DNA from: Lachnospiraceae bacterium UBA7205
Lineage (GTDB): Bacteria; Bacillota; Clostridia; Lachnospirales; Lachnospiraceae
DNA length: 52,129 bases
NCBI GenBank assembly: GCA_002490665.1
Contig: DKUL01000004.1
Coordinates: 1-52,129 of the forward strand
Direction of reading: 5' to 3'
Below, piece by piece: positions 22,792 through 30,837 of the stretch (position 1 is the first letter of the stretch; each line of letters starts with the position of its first letter). The notes under the pieces were generated by a model. It was given only the letters and a program-made list of their open reading frames with translations, was not told the DNA's origin and did no database searches. The translations under genes were made by a program, and so were the position numbers.

Positions 22792-23586
22792 ATGATTACA
22801 GAACATGAATTTCAAAGAGTTGCTGCTTATGTGAAGGAGAAGGCTGGCATTAACTTGAATGAAAAAAAGGTTTTGGTTCAGGGAAGGCTTGACAGTTATA
22901 TGCAGCGGAAGGGATATCATTCATATGATGAGTTTATGGATCGTGTGGAGAGATTTCCGACAGGACCTGAGGCAGAGGATCTGATGAATGCCCTCACCAC
23001 AAATCACACATATTTTTGGCGGGAGCATGAACAGTTTTTGTTTTTAAAACAGGAGGTGCTGCCAGAACTGAAAAACCGTACAAGGGACTGGCATATATGG
23101 TGCGCCGCCTCGTCGACAGGGGAGGAACCGTACACGCTTGCGATGCTGTGCATGGATTTTCTGGGGTTGGAGCATGCGGAGTGGGACACCAAAATACTTG
23201 CCACTGACATCGACACAAAGGTTCTTGAAAAGGCAGTGAGAGGCGTATATGCAAAGAATTCCGTTGAGCAGCTGCCGCATAATTATGTCCGGAGATTTTT
23301 TAAACAGATTAATCCGGAGGAATATCAGGTGCGGGAAGAGCTTAAGAGAGAGGTGATATACAGACAGCTCAATCTCATGAACCCGCTTCCCTTCCGGAAC
23401 CCGCTTCATGTAGTATTTATCAGGAATGTAATGATTTATTTTGATGAGCCGACAAAAGAGCGGCTGCTTGCCAATATTTATGAAAAGATGGCGCCGGGAG
23501 GGTATCTGTTTATCGGGTCAACAGAGTCAATGAGTCAGAGTAACACAAGATTCCGTTATATAAAACCTTCCATATACAGGAAGTAG
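22792..23586 (+). CDS. cheR: CheR chemoreceptor glutamate methyltransferase
   Basis: Methylates glutamates on chemoreceptor signalling helices using S-adenosylmethionine. The 264 residues are the standard length: an N-terminal helical domain (~1-80) and a SAM-binding Rossmann domain with the motif AASSTGEEPYTLAM, LATDIDTKVLEKA for the SAM ribose acid, and FIRNVMIYFDEPTK further on. There is no C-terminal TPR extension. It is the first gene of a six-gene operon and its stop lies nine bases before cheB. The possible substrates seen in the window are the soluble CZB receptor and others elsewhere. Confidence 0.95.
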   Translation: MITEHEFQRVAAYVKEKAGINLNEKKVLVQGRLDSYMQRKGYHSYDEFMDRVERFPTGPEAEDLMNALTTNHTYFWREHEQFLFLKQEVLPELKNRTRDWHIWCAASSTGEEPYTLAMLCMDFLGLEHAEWDTKILATDIDTKVLEKAVRGVYAKNSVEQLPHNYVRRFFKQINPEEYQVREELKREVIYRQLNLMNPLPFRNPLHVVFIRNVMIYFDEPTKERLLANIYEKMAPGGYLFIGSTESMSQSNTRFRYIKPSIYRK

Positions 23587-23594
23587 TGAAAATT

Positions 23595-24614
23595 ATGGGA
23601 AAATTAAGGGTACTATTGGTTGTAGGAAGTCTGGAGATGCACAGGCGTCTCAGGGCAATACTCGATTCAGACATTGAGATAGAAGTTGCGGCCGAGGCAA
23701 ACAATGCCTACACTGCACGGGACAAAATTATAGAATGCAATCCGGACGTCATGCTTTTGTGTCATGACCTGCCGCGGATGAAAGGAATCACATTCCTTGA
23801 GAGACTGATGCCGCAGCGGTATACGACGGCGTTTGTGATAGCAGAAGAAGCGTATGAGGACGCGGCGTACAATGCCGGAGCAAAGGACTTCGCGGCTTGT
23901 GACAAGGACGCTGCCCTGCTTGAGAATGCAAACATCTGCCAGCGGCTGAAAAGGATTGCGGCAGCCAGTGGATGGCAGCCGGTAAAAAGTGCGAGTGTTC
24001 CGCATTTGCCCATGCATCAGACTGCCCATAATTCGAAGGGGACTGGAATCATTGCAATTGGCGCTTCGACGGGAGGGACGGAGGCGGTGGCTTCTGTCAT
24101 AAGGAACCTGAAAAAGGACATTCCGGGGATTGTACTGGTGCAGCATATGCCCGAGGGCTTTACGAATATGTTTGCACAGAGACTTGACAGTGAGGGTGAA
24201 ATCACTGCCAAAGAGGCAAAGTCCGGCGATGTGGTAAGACCAGGACAGGTACTTCTGGCGCCCGGGGATAAGCAGATGCGGATCGTAAGGGTGAATGGAA
24301 TGTACCAGGTGGAATGCAGATACGGACCACGGGTGACCGGACACTGTCCGTCTGTGGATGCACTTTTTGAATCGGTGGCGCGCGTTGCGGGAAATGATGC
24401 CATCGGTGTGCTGATGACGGGCATGGGAAGCGATGGGGCAAAAGGACTTTTGGCGATGAAAAAAGCCGGGGCGCGCACGATAGGACAGGATGAAAAGTCG
24501 TGCATTGTGTATGGCATGCCCAAGGTGGCATTTGAAATGGGCGCAGTGGACTGGCAGGTGCCATTGGATCAGATTCCACACAAGATATATTATTTGTTGG
24601 ATAAAAAGCAATAA
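23595..24614 (+). CDS. cheB: CheB-type chemoreceptor methylesterase with degenerate receiver domain
   Basis: The C-terminal domain (~150-339) is an intact CheB methylesterase: Ser158 in IGASTGG, His184 in VQHMPEG and Asp280 in MTGMGSDGAKG form the catalytic triad. The N-terminal receiver (~3-120) aligns along its whole length but lacks the phosphorylation machinery: the acidic pair is Gly-Ser (VVGSLE), the acceptor position is Cys56 (LLCHDLPRMKG), and the conserved Thr and Lys are replaced in FVIAEE and FAACDKD. In standard CheB, receiver phosphorylation by CheA relieves inhibition; here that input seems lost. ATG 23595 is preferred over the GTG at 23586. It lies between cheR and cheY in the operon. 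Confidence 0.92.
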   Translation: MGKLRVLLVVGSLEMHRRLRAILDSDIEIEVAAEANNAYTARDKIIECNPDVMLLCHDLPRMKGITFLERLMPQRYTTAFVIAEEAYEDAAYNAGAKDFAACDKDAALLENANICQRLKRIAAASGWQPVKSASVPHLPMHQTAHNSKGTGIIAIGASTGGTEAVASVIRNLKKDIPGIVLVQHMPEGFTNMFAQRLDSEGEITAKEAKSGDVVRPGQVLLAPGDKQMRIVRVNGMYQVECRYGPRVTGHCPSVDALFESVARVAGNDAIGVLMTGMGSDGAKGLLAMKKAGARTIGQDEKSCIVYGMPKVAFEMGAVDWQVPLDQIPHKIYYLLDKKQ

Positions 24615-24636
24615 AACAAAACAGGAGGCATAGAAG

Positions 24637-25029
24637 ATGAGAATTTTGATAGCAGAAGACGATTTTGCAAGCAGGAAGGCAATCCTTAAATTTTTGTCCG
24701 TATATGGGGAATGCGATGTGACGGTCGACGGTATGGAGGCAATTGATGCATTCATGATGGCGCTGGAGGAGGATGATCCTTACGACCTGATATGTCTTGA
24801 CGTAATGATGCCGATTATGGACGGCTACCAGGCACTGAAAAATATCAGGGGAATCGAAAAGGAACACAATGTACCACAAGATAAACAGGCAAAGGTGATT
24901 ATGACAACAGCACTCAATGAGGAGAAGAACGTCAAAAAAGCGTTTGAACTGGGTTGTACGGTTTATTGTGCCAAGCCGATTGATGTGGAAAAACTTCGGG
25001 GCATGTTGGAGAAACTTGGACTGATATAA
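24637..25029 (+). CDS. cheY: CheY-like single-domain response regulator
   Basis: 130 residues, one receiver domain. The acidic pocket (IAEDDF), acceptor Asp55 (LICLDVMMPIMDG), Thr (IMTTAL) and Lys (YCAKPID) are all present, so it should be phosphorylated normally, in contrast to the neighbouring CheB receiver. AGGAGG precedes ATG 24637. Its partner may be the flagellar switch, if the organism swims, or the PAS kinase two genes downstream. No flagellar genes are in the window. Confidence 0.88.
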   Translation: MRILIAEDDFASRKAILKFLSVYGECDVTVDGMEAIDAFMMALEEDDPYDLICLDVMMPIMDGYQALKNIRGIEKEHNVPQDKQAKVIMTTALNEEKNVKKAFELGCTVYCAKPIDVEKLRGMLEKLGLI

Positions 25030-25081
25030 AGCATATCGGATATTCAAGCATAAAATTTTGTGTAAAAAGGGAGATGAAGAT

Positions 25082-25594
25082 ATGGAAGAGAATTTGGAAG
25101 AACTGGACATGGAACAGGAAGATATCCGGCATGGAAAATATATGACTTTCTGCATAGGGAGTGATGTGTTCGGCATTGAGCTTAAGTATGTAAATGAAAT
25201 CATACAGATGCAGATGATAGCGCCGATTCCGGAGGTCGAGCATTTTATAAAGGGACTGATTAATCTCAGGGGTAAGATTATACCGGTTATTGATGTGGCA
25301 GACCGTTTTGGAAAGCAGGCATTCGAGTATAATGACCGCACCTGCATTATTGTGGTAGATGTCCAGAACGTAGTCGTAGGGCTGATTGTCGAGAAGATTT
25401 CCGAGGTGGTTTCTATCGAGGAGGAGGATATTCTTCCGCCGCCCAATGTGTCAAAGGCGAATGCGCAGGCAAAGTTTATCCGTGGGATAGGGAAGGTTGG
25501 AGACAGTGTGAAGCTGCTGCTTGATCCCGTTAAACTTTTGAGTGACCATTCACTTGACTTTACGGATAAACAGGAAGAGGATGAGGAAGAATAA
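25082..25594 (+). CDS. cheW: CheW-like coupling protein
   Basis: 170 residues with an acidic N-terminal tail (~1-20) and one CheW domain: KYMTFCIGSDVFGIELKYVNEI, PEVEHFIKGLINLRGKIIPV and IVEKISEVVSI are family landmarks. CheW normally links chemoreceptors to CheA; no CheA is encoded in this operon, so it must use one encoded elsewhere or serve another partner. AGGGAG sits eight bases before ATG 25082. The stop overlaps the kinase start by one base (TAATG), so the two are translationally coupled, which hints at a functional link to the PAS kinase. Confidence 0.92.
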   Translation: MEENLEELDMEQEDIRHGKYMTFCIGSDVFGIELKYVNEIIQMQMIAPIPEVEHFIKGLINLRGKIIPVIDVADRFGKQAFEYNDRTCIIVVDVQNVVVGLIVEKISEVVSIEEEDILPPPNVSKANAQAKFIRGIGKVGDSVKLLLDPVKLLSDHSLDFTDKQEEDEEE

Positions 25595-27054
25595 TGCCAA
25601 GGAATCGTGAAGAATTTTTCTACTTCATACTAAATAACAGCCAGGAATGCATTATCAGGTATGACGGACATGGCTGTATCGGTTATTGCAACGAGAGGCT
25701 TTTGGAACTCACCGGATATAGTGCCGATGAGCTTGTGGGCGCATACATAGGGGAATTGTTTCAAAATGTGTTTGTTGTTGTGGATAATCACATCGAACTG
25801 GTTGATGAATTGAAGGACAGGGAAGTCATTGAAACGGTGATTTACCGGAAAAACAAGACGTGTTTCCCTGTTGAAATCAAGGTCGTTTCGAGGGTTTTCG
25901 ACGGGGTCGAGGTCATTATCTGTACCGCCGTCGACATGACCCGCTACAAGGAAAGTATCACGAAGGTGGAGGAGACGACAATCCAGATGCAGGAGTCGAT
26001 GAAGGCCCGGGACGCTTTTGTCGCAAATGTAACACACGAATTGCGCACACCGGTTAACGGAATAAAAGGGCATGCCGAGATTATGATGGAGCAGGAGCAG
26101 GATTTCCAGAAGATTAATTACATTAAGATGATACTGGACTGCTGCACGACCATGGAGGGAATTATCAATAATATTCTTGATTTTTCAAAGCTTGAGGCAG
26201 GAAAATTCCAGCTAGATGAAAAGCCCTTTTCATTTTACGACTTAATGTCAAAAATGGAGAAGATGTTCACGATGCTCACGATGCGCAAGGGGCTGCGTTT
26301 TACATTGAATGTGGCGCCGGAAATTCCCGACAGGCTAATTGGTGACGAGCTCCGCCTGACGCAGATACTGAACAACCTTGTATCCAACGCAGTCAAATTT
26401 ACAGAGCAGGGATATGTAGGCATTGAAATAACATTAAATACGAAAATAGATGATGTGGTCGAGCTGTTTTTTATGGTTGTGGATACCGGCATCGGACTTT
26501 CGCCGGAAGATAAGGATAAACTCTTTAAGAGTTTCACACAGGCAGATGCATCCATAACCAGAAAATATGGCGGTACGGGACTGGGACTCTCCATCACAAA
26601 AGAGCTAGTCAACATGATGCATGGCAAGGTCTGGGCAGAGGGTGAAAAGGGCAAAGGCTCTACTTTTTCGTTTACCATCAAATTGAGGCAGGAGCAGGCG
26701 CAGGAAAGTGCATCGCAGGAGCCGTCCATCCGGAAGTGGAAGTATTCCAACAATATTAATAAGATGGCGGGCGAGCAGGATTTGATGTATGAACTGGGAA
26801 GCGATATCAATGTCAGGGAACTGAAAAAGTACTTTGAAAAGCTTAACATCAGCATGGACATGGAAAACTGGCAGAAGGCAGAGAGCTTTGCAACGACCCT
26901 GAAGCAGCTTATCAGCGGCGGTTCGAAGGAATTGCAGCGGATGGCGTTCCGCATGGAGATGGCAATCAGGAAGGCTGACTGTGAGAAGGCAAAGGATTAT
27001 GCGGACAAAGTAAAAGAACAGCTGTTATTGGAAATAGAAGGGCTGGAGATATAA
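25594..27054 (+). CDS. PAS-domain histidine kinase with degenerate Hpt-like tail
   Basis: A 486-residue cytosolic kinase without membrane segments. Order: PAS domain (~8-120; ECIIRYDGHGCIGYCNERLLE), HisKA with His148 in VTHELRTPVNG, HATPase (NLVSNAVKFT, DTGIGLS, GGTGLGLSITKEL), then a ~90-residue helical tail. The tail reads like an Hpt domain (ESFATTLKQLISGG, LQRMAFRMEMAIRKAD), but the phospho-accepting His is Thr434, so it cannot relay phosphate by the usual chemistry. Likely receivers are the CheY upstream and the HD-GYP regulator directly downstream. Its place after cheW is where cheA would often be found. Confidence 0.9.
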   Translation: MPRNREEFFYFILNNSQECIIRYDGHGCIGYCNERLLELTGYSADELVGAYIGELFQNVFVVVDNHIELVDELKDREVIETVIYRKNKTCFPVEIKVVSRVFDGVEVIICTAVDMTRYKESITKVEETTIQMQESMKARDAFVANVTHELRTPVNGIKGHAEIMMEQEQDFQKINYIKMILDCCTTMEGIINNILDFSKLEAGKFQLDEKPFSFYDLMSKMEKMFTMLTMRKGLRFTLNVAPEIPDRLIGDELRLTQILNNLVSNAVKFTEQGYVGIEITLNTKIDDVVELFFMVVDTGIGLSPEDKDKLFKSFTQADASITRKYGGTGLGLSITKELVNMMHGKVWAEGEKGKGSTFSFTIKLRQEQAQESASQEPSIRKWKYSNNINKMAGEQDLMYELGSDINVRELKKYFEKLNISMDMENWQKAESFATTLKQLISGGSKELQRMAFRMEMAIRKADCEKAKDYADKVKEQLLLEIEGLEI

Positions 27055-27058
27055 TAAT

Positions 27059-28147
27059 ATGGATAGGACATCGCAAAATAAGAATGATATCAGGATACTT
27101 GTGGTCGATGACGTCGAGGTAAATCTGATTATCCTTGAGGAGATTATAAAGAACATGGGATATCAGCCGCTGCTTGCGCAGAGCGTGAAGGAGGCATTGA
27201 AAATCATTGAGGACAGTGAGGTTCTGCCGAGGATTATCCTGTCAGACATTTCCATGCCTGAGACAGATGGCTTTACATTTTGTACCATGCTGAAAAATGA
27301 CCCGTACACAAAGGACATTCCGGTGATATTTATATCGGCGATGGATACCGCTTCGGATATCAGCAAGGGATTTGAGCTTGGGGCAGTCGATTACATACCA
27401 AAGCCGTTTGAAAAAACAGAAGTTGAGATGCGTATCTCCACACACCTGAAAATTTACTTTATGCAGAAGGATCTGGAGGAGAATAACAGGCAGCTCAATC
27501 TTGTCGTGGCACGGCAGATGGAGAAGCTCAGGGTCGAGCAGAAAAATTTTATGACAGCGCTGGCAAGGCTTGTGGAGAGTAAAGAGAATGTGTCGGATTC
27601 CCACTATAAAAATATTTTGTACAACAGCAGAATTCTTGCGGAAGGCATGCAGCTTTCGCCGAAATTTGAGGATCAGGTGACAGACGACTTTATAGACACC
27701 ATCGAGTCAAGCTCGGGACTTCATGATATCGGAAAACTGCTGATACCGGATAACATCCTGCTGAAGAATGCGCCGCTTGACAAGGAGGAGCGCAAAATCA
27801 TGTGTACGCACACCGAGCTGGGCGCCAGGACACTGATGGATATTTACGAGGGTGTTGAAAAAAATGATTTTATCGAGATGGCGATTGACATTGCATGGCA
27901 CCATCATGAGTGCTGGGACGGGTCAGGATACCCGAAAGGCTTAAAGGGATATGAGATTCCGCTCTCGGCGCGGATTGTCAAGACGGTCGATGTCTTTGAC
28001 GCAATGATTAGTGAAAGACGGTACAAAAAGCCGATTCCACTGGATAAGACGCTTGAATACATGGAAGAGAAGGCGGGCATTGTGTTTGACCCCGACATCA
28101 TTCGCGTATTCATGCGAATCTACCGGAACTTCAAGGGAATCAGGTGA
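27059..28147 (+). CDS. Response regulator with HD-GYP c-di-GMP phosphodiesterase domain
   Basis: 362 residues. The receiver (~10-130) keeps LVVDDVE and acceptor Asp63 (IILSDISMPETDG), with KP at the expected place. A helical linker leads to an HD-GYP domain (~170-360): HDIGKLLIPD with the HD pair, a CTHTELGARTL helix, HHECWDGSGYPKGLKG with the GYP signature, and VDVFDAM. Such enzymes hydrolyse c-di-GMP to pGpG or GMP. Last gene of the operon, four bases after the kinase, which is probably its cognate kinase. It is the breakdown counterpart of the diguanylate cyclase at 3068-4936. Confidence 0.95.
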   Translation: MDRTSQNKNDIRILVVDDVEVNLIILEEIIKNMGYQPLLAQSVKEALKIIEDSEVLPRIILSDISMPETDGFTFCTMLKNDPYTKDIPVIFISAMDTASDISKGFELGAVDYIPKPFEKTEVEMRISTHLKIYFMQKDLEENNRQLNLVVARQMEKLRVEQKNFMTALARLVESKENVSDSHYKNILYNSRILAEGMQLSPKFEDQVTDDFIDTIESSSGLHDIGKLLIPDNILLKNAPLDKEERKIMCTHTELGARTLMDIYEGVEKNDFIEMAIDIAWHHHECWDGSGYPKGLKGYEIPLSARIVKTVDVFDAMISERRYKKPIPLDKTLEYMEEKAGIVFDPDIIRVFMRIYRNFKGIR

Positions 28148-28201
28148 CAGTTCGGCAGAACCGGCATCGTTTTAAATTGACATTTTAGTAAAAAACTACC
28201 A

Positions 28202-28231
28202 TTCATAAAAAAAATGACTCCGTTAATACTA
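28202..28231 (+). promoter_or_regulatory. Sigma-G-like (forespore) promoter of the spore protein gene
   Basis: TTCATA (28202-28207), 17 bases, AATACTA (28225-28231). The Bacillus sigma-G consensus is gHATR with cATnHTA; here TCATA and AATACTA each miss one weakly conserved base. There is no good sigma-A promoter closer to the gene. Assignment is by similarity and context only. Confidence 0.55.
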
Positions 28232-28325
28232 GGATTAAGATAAGCGACAAAAAGCTTGTCTTTCAAAATAGATTATAAAATTTGAAAATGAAAAGAACAA
28301 AATTGATTAACGGAGGTAAAAAATT

Positions 28326-28529
28326 ATGTCATCACAGAGCAGATCAAACAGAGTAGAAGTTCCAGAAGCGAAGGCAGCAATGGATCGTTTTAAGACAGAG
28401 GTAGCATCAGAGCTTGGTGTAAACCTGAAGGAAGGCTACAACGGTGACCTCACATCCCGCGAGGCAGGAAGCATCGGCGGCGAGATGGTAAGAAGGATGG
28501 TAAAGAGCTACGAGGAGTCTATCAAATAA
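28326..28529 (+). CDS. Alpha/beta-type small acid-soluble spore protein
   Basis: 67 residues. Binds and protects DNA in the dormant spore, and is degraded by the protease GPR at germination. The GPR cleavage region FKTEVASELGV and the second conserved block SIGGEMVRRMVKSYEE match the family; PEAKAAMDRFK in the first helix is also typical. GGAGGT at 28312-28317 gives very strong initiation, in line with the abundance of these proteins. A sigma-G-like promoter precedes it and a strong terminator follows, so it is a single-gene unit. Its presence implies that the organism, or a recent ancestor, forms spores. Confidence 0.95.
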   Translation: MSSQSRSNRVEVPEAKAAMDRFKTEVASELGVNLKEGYNGDLTSREAGSIGGEMVRRMVKSYEESIK

Positions 28530-28544
28530 GAAAAGACCCGGCAG

Positions 28545-28586
28545 AAAGAGGGGGATGTGGTGTAAAAACCGCATCCCCCTCTTTTT
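28545..28586 (+). terminator. Terminator after the spore protein gene
   Basis: Stem AAAGAGGGGGATG (28545-28557) with CATCCCCCTCTTT (28572-28584), then TT. Perfect 13-bp GC-rich stem. Confidence 0.93.
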
Positions 28587-28632
28587 CGGTATAAAAATTG
28601 TAAAATTCGGTCTTTTATTTTTGGTAAGCCTA

Positions 28633-28684
28633 TGATATAATTTTAAAATGACTGTATACTTTGTAAATACACAAGGTATTTTTA
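28633..28684 (+). promoter_or_regulatory. Trigger factor promoter (extended -10) and leader hairpin
   Basis: TGATATAAT (28633-28641) is an extended -10. Just downstream, ATACTTTGT (28656-28664) pairs with ACAAGGTAT (28671-28679; one G-T pair) and is followed by TTTTTA, which looks like a weak intrinsic terminator within the ~140-base leader. It may attenuate tig transcription; the stem is only 9 bp and AT-rich, so function is uncertain. Confidence 0.5.
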
Positions 28685-28787
28685 TACGTGGCAATCGTAT
28701 TGGACAGGTATCAATAAAAGAAATCGTGACTACAGGAGTACTGAATAGCTGCGAAAACGCATAATATGCAAGGAGGAAATGAAACAA

Positions 28788-30074
28788 ATGAGTTTACAGG
28801 TAGAAAAGTTAGAAGGAAATATGGCGAAGCTTACGATAGAAGTGCCTTTTGAGGAGTTTGAGGAAGCTGTTGAGAAAGCTTTCCGGAAAAATAAGAACAA
28901 GCTCAGCATTCCGGGATTCCGTAAGGGCAAGGTGCCCCGCAAGATGATTGAACAGATGTATGGCAAGGAGGTATTCTATGAGGATGCGGCGAATATCATC
29001 ATTCCTTCGGCTTACGCCAAGGCTGTAGATGAGTGCACGGAAGAGATTGTGTCACAGCCTGTAATCGATGTCACACAGATAGAGGTAGGAAAGCCGTTTA
29101 TCTTTACTGCGGAAGTGGCGCTGAAGCCGGAGGTTACCCTCGGAAAGTACAAGGGCATCGAGGTGGAGAAGGCAGACCTTACTGTCACCGACGAGGAAGT
29201 GGCGGCAGAGATTGACAAGGAGCGTGACTACAATGCGAGAACAGTCTCAGTGGAGGACAGGGCTGTAAAAGACGGCGACATGACAGTGCTTGACTTTGAG
29301 GGCTTCGTGGATGGCGTTGCCTTTGAGGGCGGCAAGGGTGAGAATTATTCCCTGACAATTGGTTCCGGCACATTCATCCCGGGATTTGAGGAACAGCTAA
29401 TCGGTGCGGAGATTGACAAGGAGACAGAGATAAATGTCACGTTCCCGGAGGACTACCAGGCAGAGGAGCTTGCAGGAAAGCCTGCCGTGTTCAAGTGCAC
29501 GGTAAGGGAAATCAAGGAAAAACAGCTTCCGGAGCTCGACGATGAATTTGCAAGCGAGGTATCAGAGTTTGATACGCTTGACGAGTACAGGGAGGATGTC
29601 AGAAAGAATCTTGCGGCGAAGAAAGAAGAAGAAGCAAGAAACGTGAAGGAGGAAAAGGTCGTTGAGGCAATTGTTGCCGACGCGAAGATGGACATTCCTG
29701 ACGCGATGATTGCGACACAGCAGCGCCAGATGGCGGATGACTTTGCCCAGAGAATCCAGATGCAGGGCATCTCAATCGACCAGTATTTCCAGTTTACGGG
29801 ACTTACAAAGGAGGCTTTTCTGGAGCAGATGAAGCCGCAGGCAGAGCAGAGAATCCAGTCAAGGCTTGTGCTTGAGGCAGTGGCAAAGGCAGAGAACATA
29901 GAAGTCAGCGAGGACGAGTACAAGGCGGAAATCGAGCGGATGGCAGAGACTTACAAGATGGATGTGGATAAGCTTACCGAGATGGTTGGTGAGTTTGAGC
30001 AGAAGGCTATCAGGGAAGACCTCGCAATCAAGAAGGCTGTTGATTTCGTCCTGGACAACGCAGTCGAGAAGTAG
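28788..30074 (+). CDS. tig: Trigger factor, ribosome-bound chaperone and peptidyl-prolyl isomerase
   Basis: 428 residues, the normal length. The N-terminal ribosome-binding domain shows the signature loop GFRKGKVPRKMIEQ; the FKBP-type domain follows (DGDMTVLDFEGFVDG, FIPGFEEQLIG), then the long helical C-terminal chaperone arms (LPELDDEFASEV onwards). It shields nascent chains at the ribosome exit. ATG 28788 gives the usual MSLQVEKLEGNMAK start and lies 11 bases after AGGAGG; an in-frame ATG at 28779 is too near. It heads the tig-clpP-clpX-lon-ysxC proteostasis block found in many Firmicutes. Confidence 0.96.
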   Translation: MSLQVEKLEGNMAKLTIEVPFEEFEEAVEKAFRKNKNKLSIPGFRKGKVPRKMIEQMYGKEVFYEDAANIIIPSAYAKAVDECTEEIVSQPVIDVTQIEVGKPFIFTAEVALKPEVTLGKYKGIEVEKADLTVTDEEVAAEIDKERDYNARTVSVEDRAVKDGDMTVLDFEGFVDGVAFEGGKGENYSLTIGSGTFIPGFEEQLIGAEIDKETEINVTFPEDYQAEELAGKPAVFKCTVREIKEKQLPELDDEFASEVSEFDTLDEYREDVRKNLAAKKEEEARNVKEEKVVEAIVADAKMDIPDAMIATQQRQMADDFAQRIQMQGISIDQYFQFTGLTKEAFLEQMKPQAEQRIQSRLVLEAVAKAENIEVSEDEYKAEIERMAETYKMDVDKLTEMVGEFEQKAIREDLAIKKAVDFVLDNAVEK

Positions 30075-30090
30075 ATTTAAATATTAAAAA

Positions 30091-30131
30091 AATATAATAA
30101 TTGTGCGGTTTATTTGCACAATTATTATATT
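30091..30131 (+). terminator. Long hairpin after tig, probable terminator
   Basis: AATATAATAATTGTGC (30091-30106) pairs perfectly over 16 bp with GCACAATTATTATATT (30116-30131). The T-rich 3' arm serves as tract; only TT-GCG follows, so termination may be partial, with read-through into clpP. Confidence 0.7.
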
Positions 30132-30199
30132 TGCGTTATACTGAATGAAGAATATATGGTTTGATATTTCAGTATCATATGAAAATCGGAGGGAAAGCC

Positions 30200-30802
30200 A
30201 TGAGTTTAGTACCATATGTCATTGAACAAACAAGCCGCGGAGAGCGTTCGTATGATATTTATTCAAGATTGTTAAAGGAGCGTATCATTTTCCTTGGCGA
30301 GGAAGTAAATGAGACGACAGCAAGCCTCACAGTGGCGCAGCTGTTATTTCTGGAGGCGGAGGATCCGGAAAAGGATGTCCAGCTTTATATTAACAGTCCG
30401 GGGGGCTCGGTCACGGCAGGAATGGCAATCTATGACACCATGCGCTATATTAAGTGTGATGTGTCTACCATCTGTATCGGAATGGCTGCAAGCATGGGTG
30501 CATTTTTGCTCGCAGGCGGCACAAAAGGGAAGCGGCTTGCCCTTCCAAATGCGGAAATCATGATTCACCAGCCGCTCGGCGGGGCGCAGGGTCAGGCGAC
30601 GGAGATTGAAATCGCGGCAAAGCATATCCTGCGTACCAAACAGAAACTGAACAGCATCCTGGCGCAGAACTGTGGGCAGCCGTATGAGGTGATTGCGGCG
30701 GATACCGAGCGTGACAACTGGAAATCGGCGGAAGAAGCCATGCAGTATGGTCTGATAGACCGGGTTATCACAGACAGGGCTGACGTGTCAGAGGATAAGT
30801 AA
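30200..30802 (+). CDS. clpP: ATP-dependent Clp protease proteolytic subunit
   Basis: 200 residues, the full family length. Catalytic triad Ser98 (GMAASMGAF), His123 (IMIHQPLGG) and Asp172 (TERDNW). Also visible are YINSPGGSVTAGMAIYDTM and the N-terminal RSYDIYSRLLKERIIFLG. Two heptamer rings form the proteolytic barrel, fed by ClpX or ClpC. GGAGGG at 30187-30192 is eight bases before ATG 30200; in-frame ATGs further up at 30161 and 30179 add non-conserved residues. It is followed after 35 bases by clpX, with which it should be cotranscribed. Confidence 0.97.
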   Translation: MSLVPYVIEQTSRGERSYDIYSRLLKERIIFLGEEVNETTASLTVAQLLFLEAEDPEKDVQLYINSPGGSVTAGMAIYDTMRYIKCDVSTICIGMAASMGAFLLAGGTKGKRLALPNAEIMIHQPLGGAQGQATEIEIAAKHILRTKQKLNSILAQNCGQPYEVIAADTERDNWKSAEEAMQYGLIDRVITDRADVSEDK

Positions 30803-30837
30803 GTTGAGAATTGTATTATGAGTAAGGGAGAAAAGGA

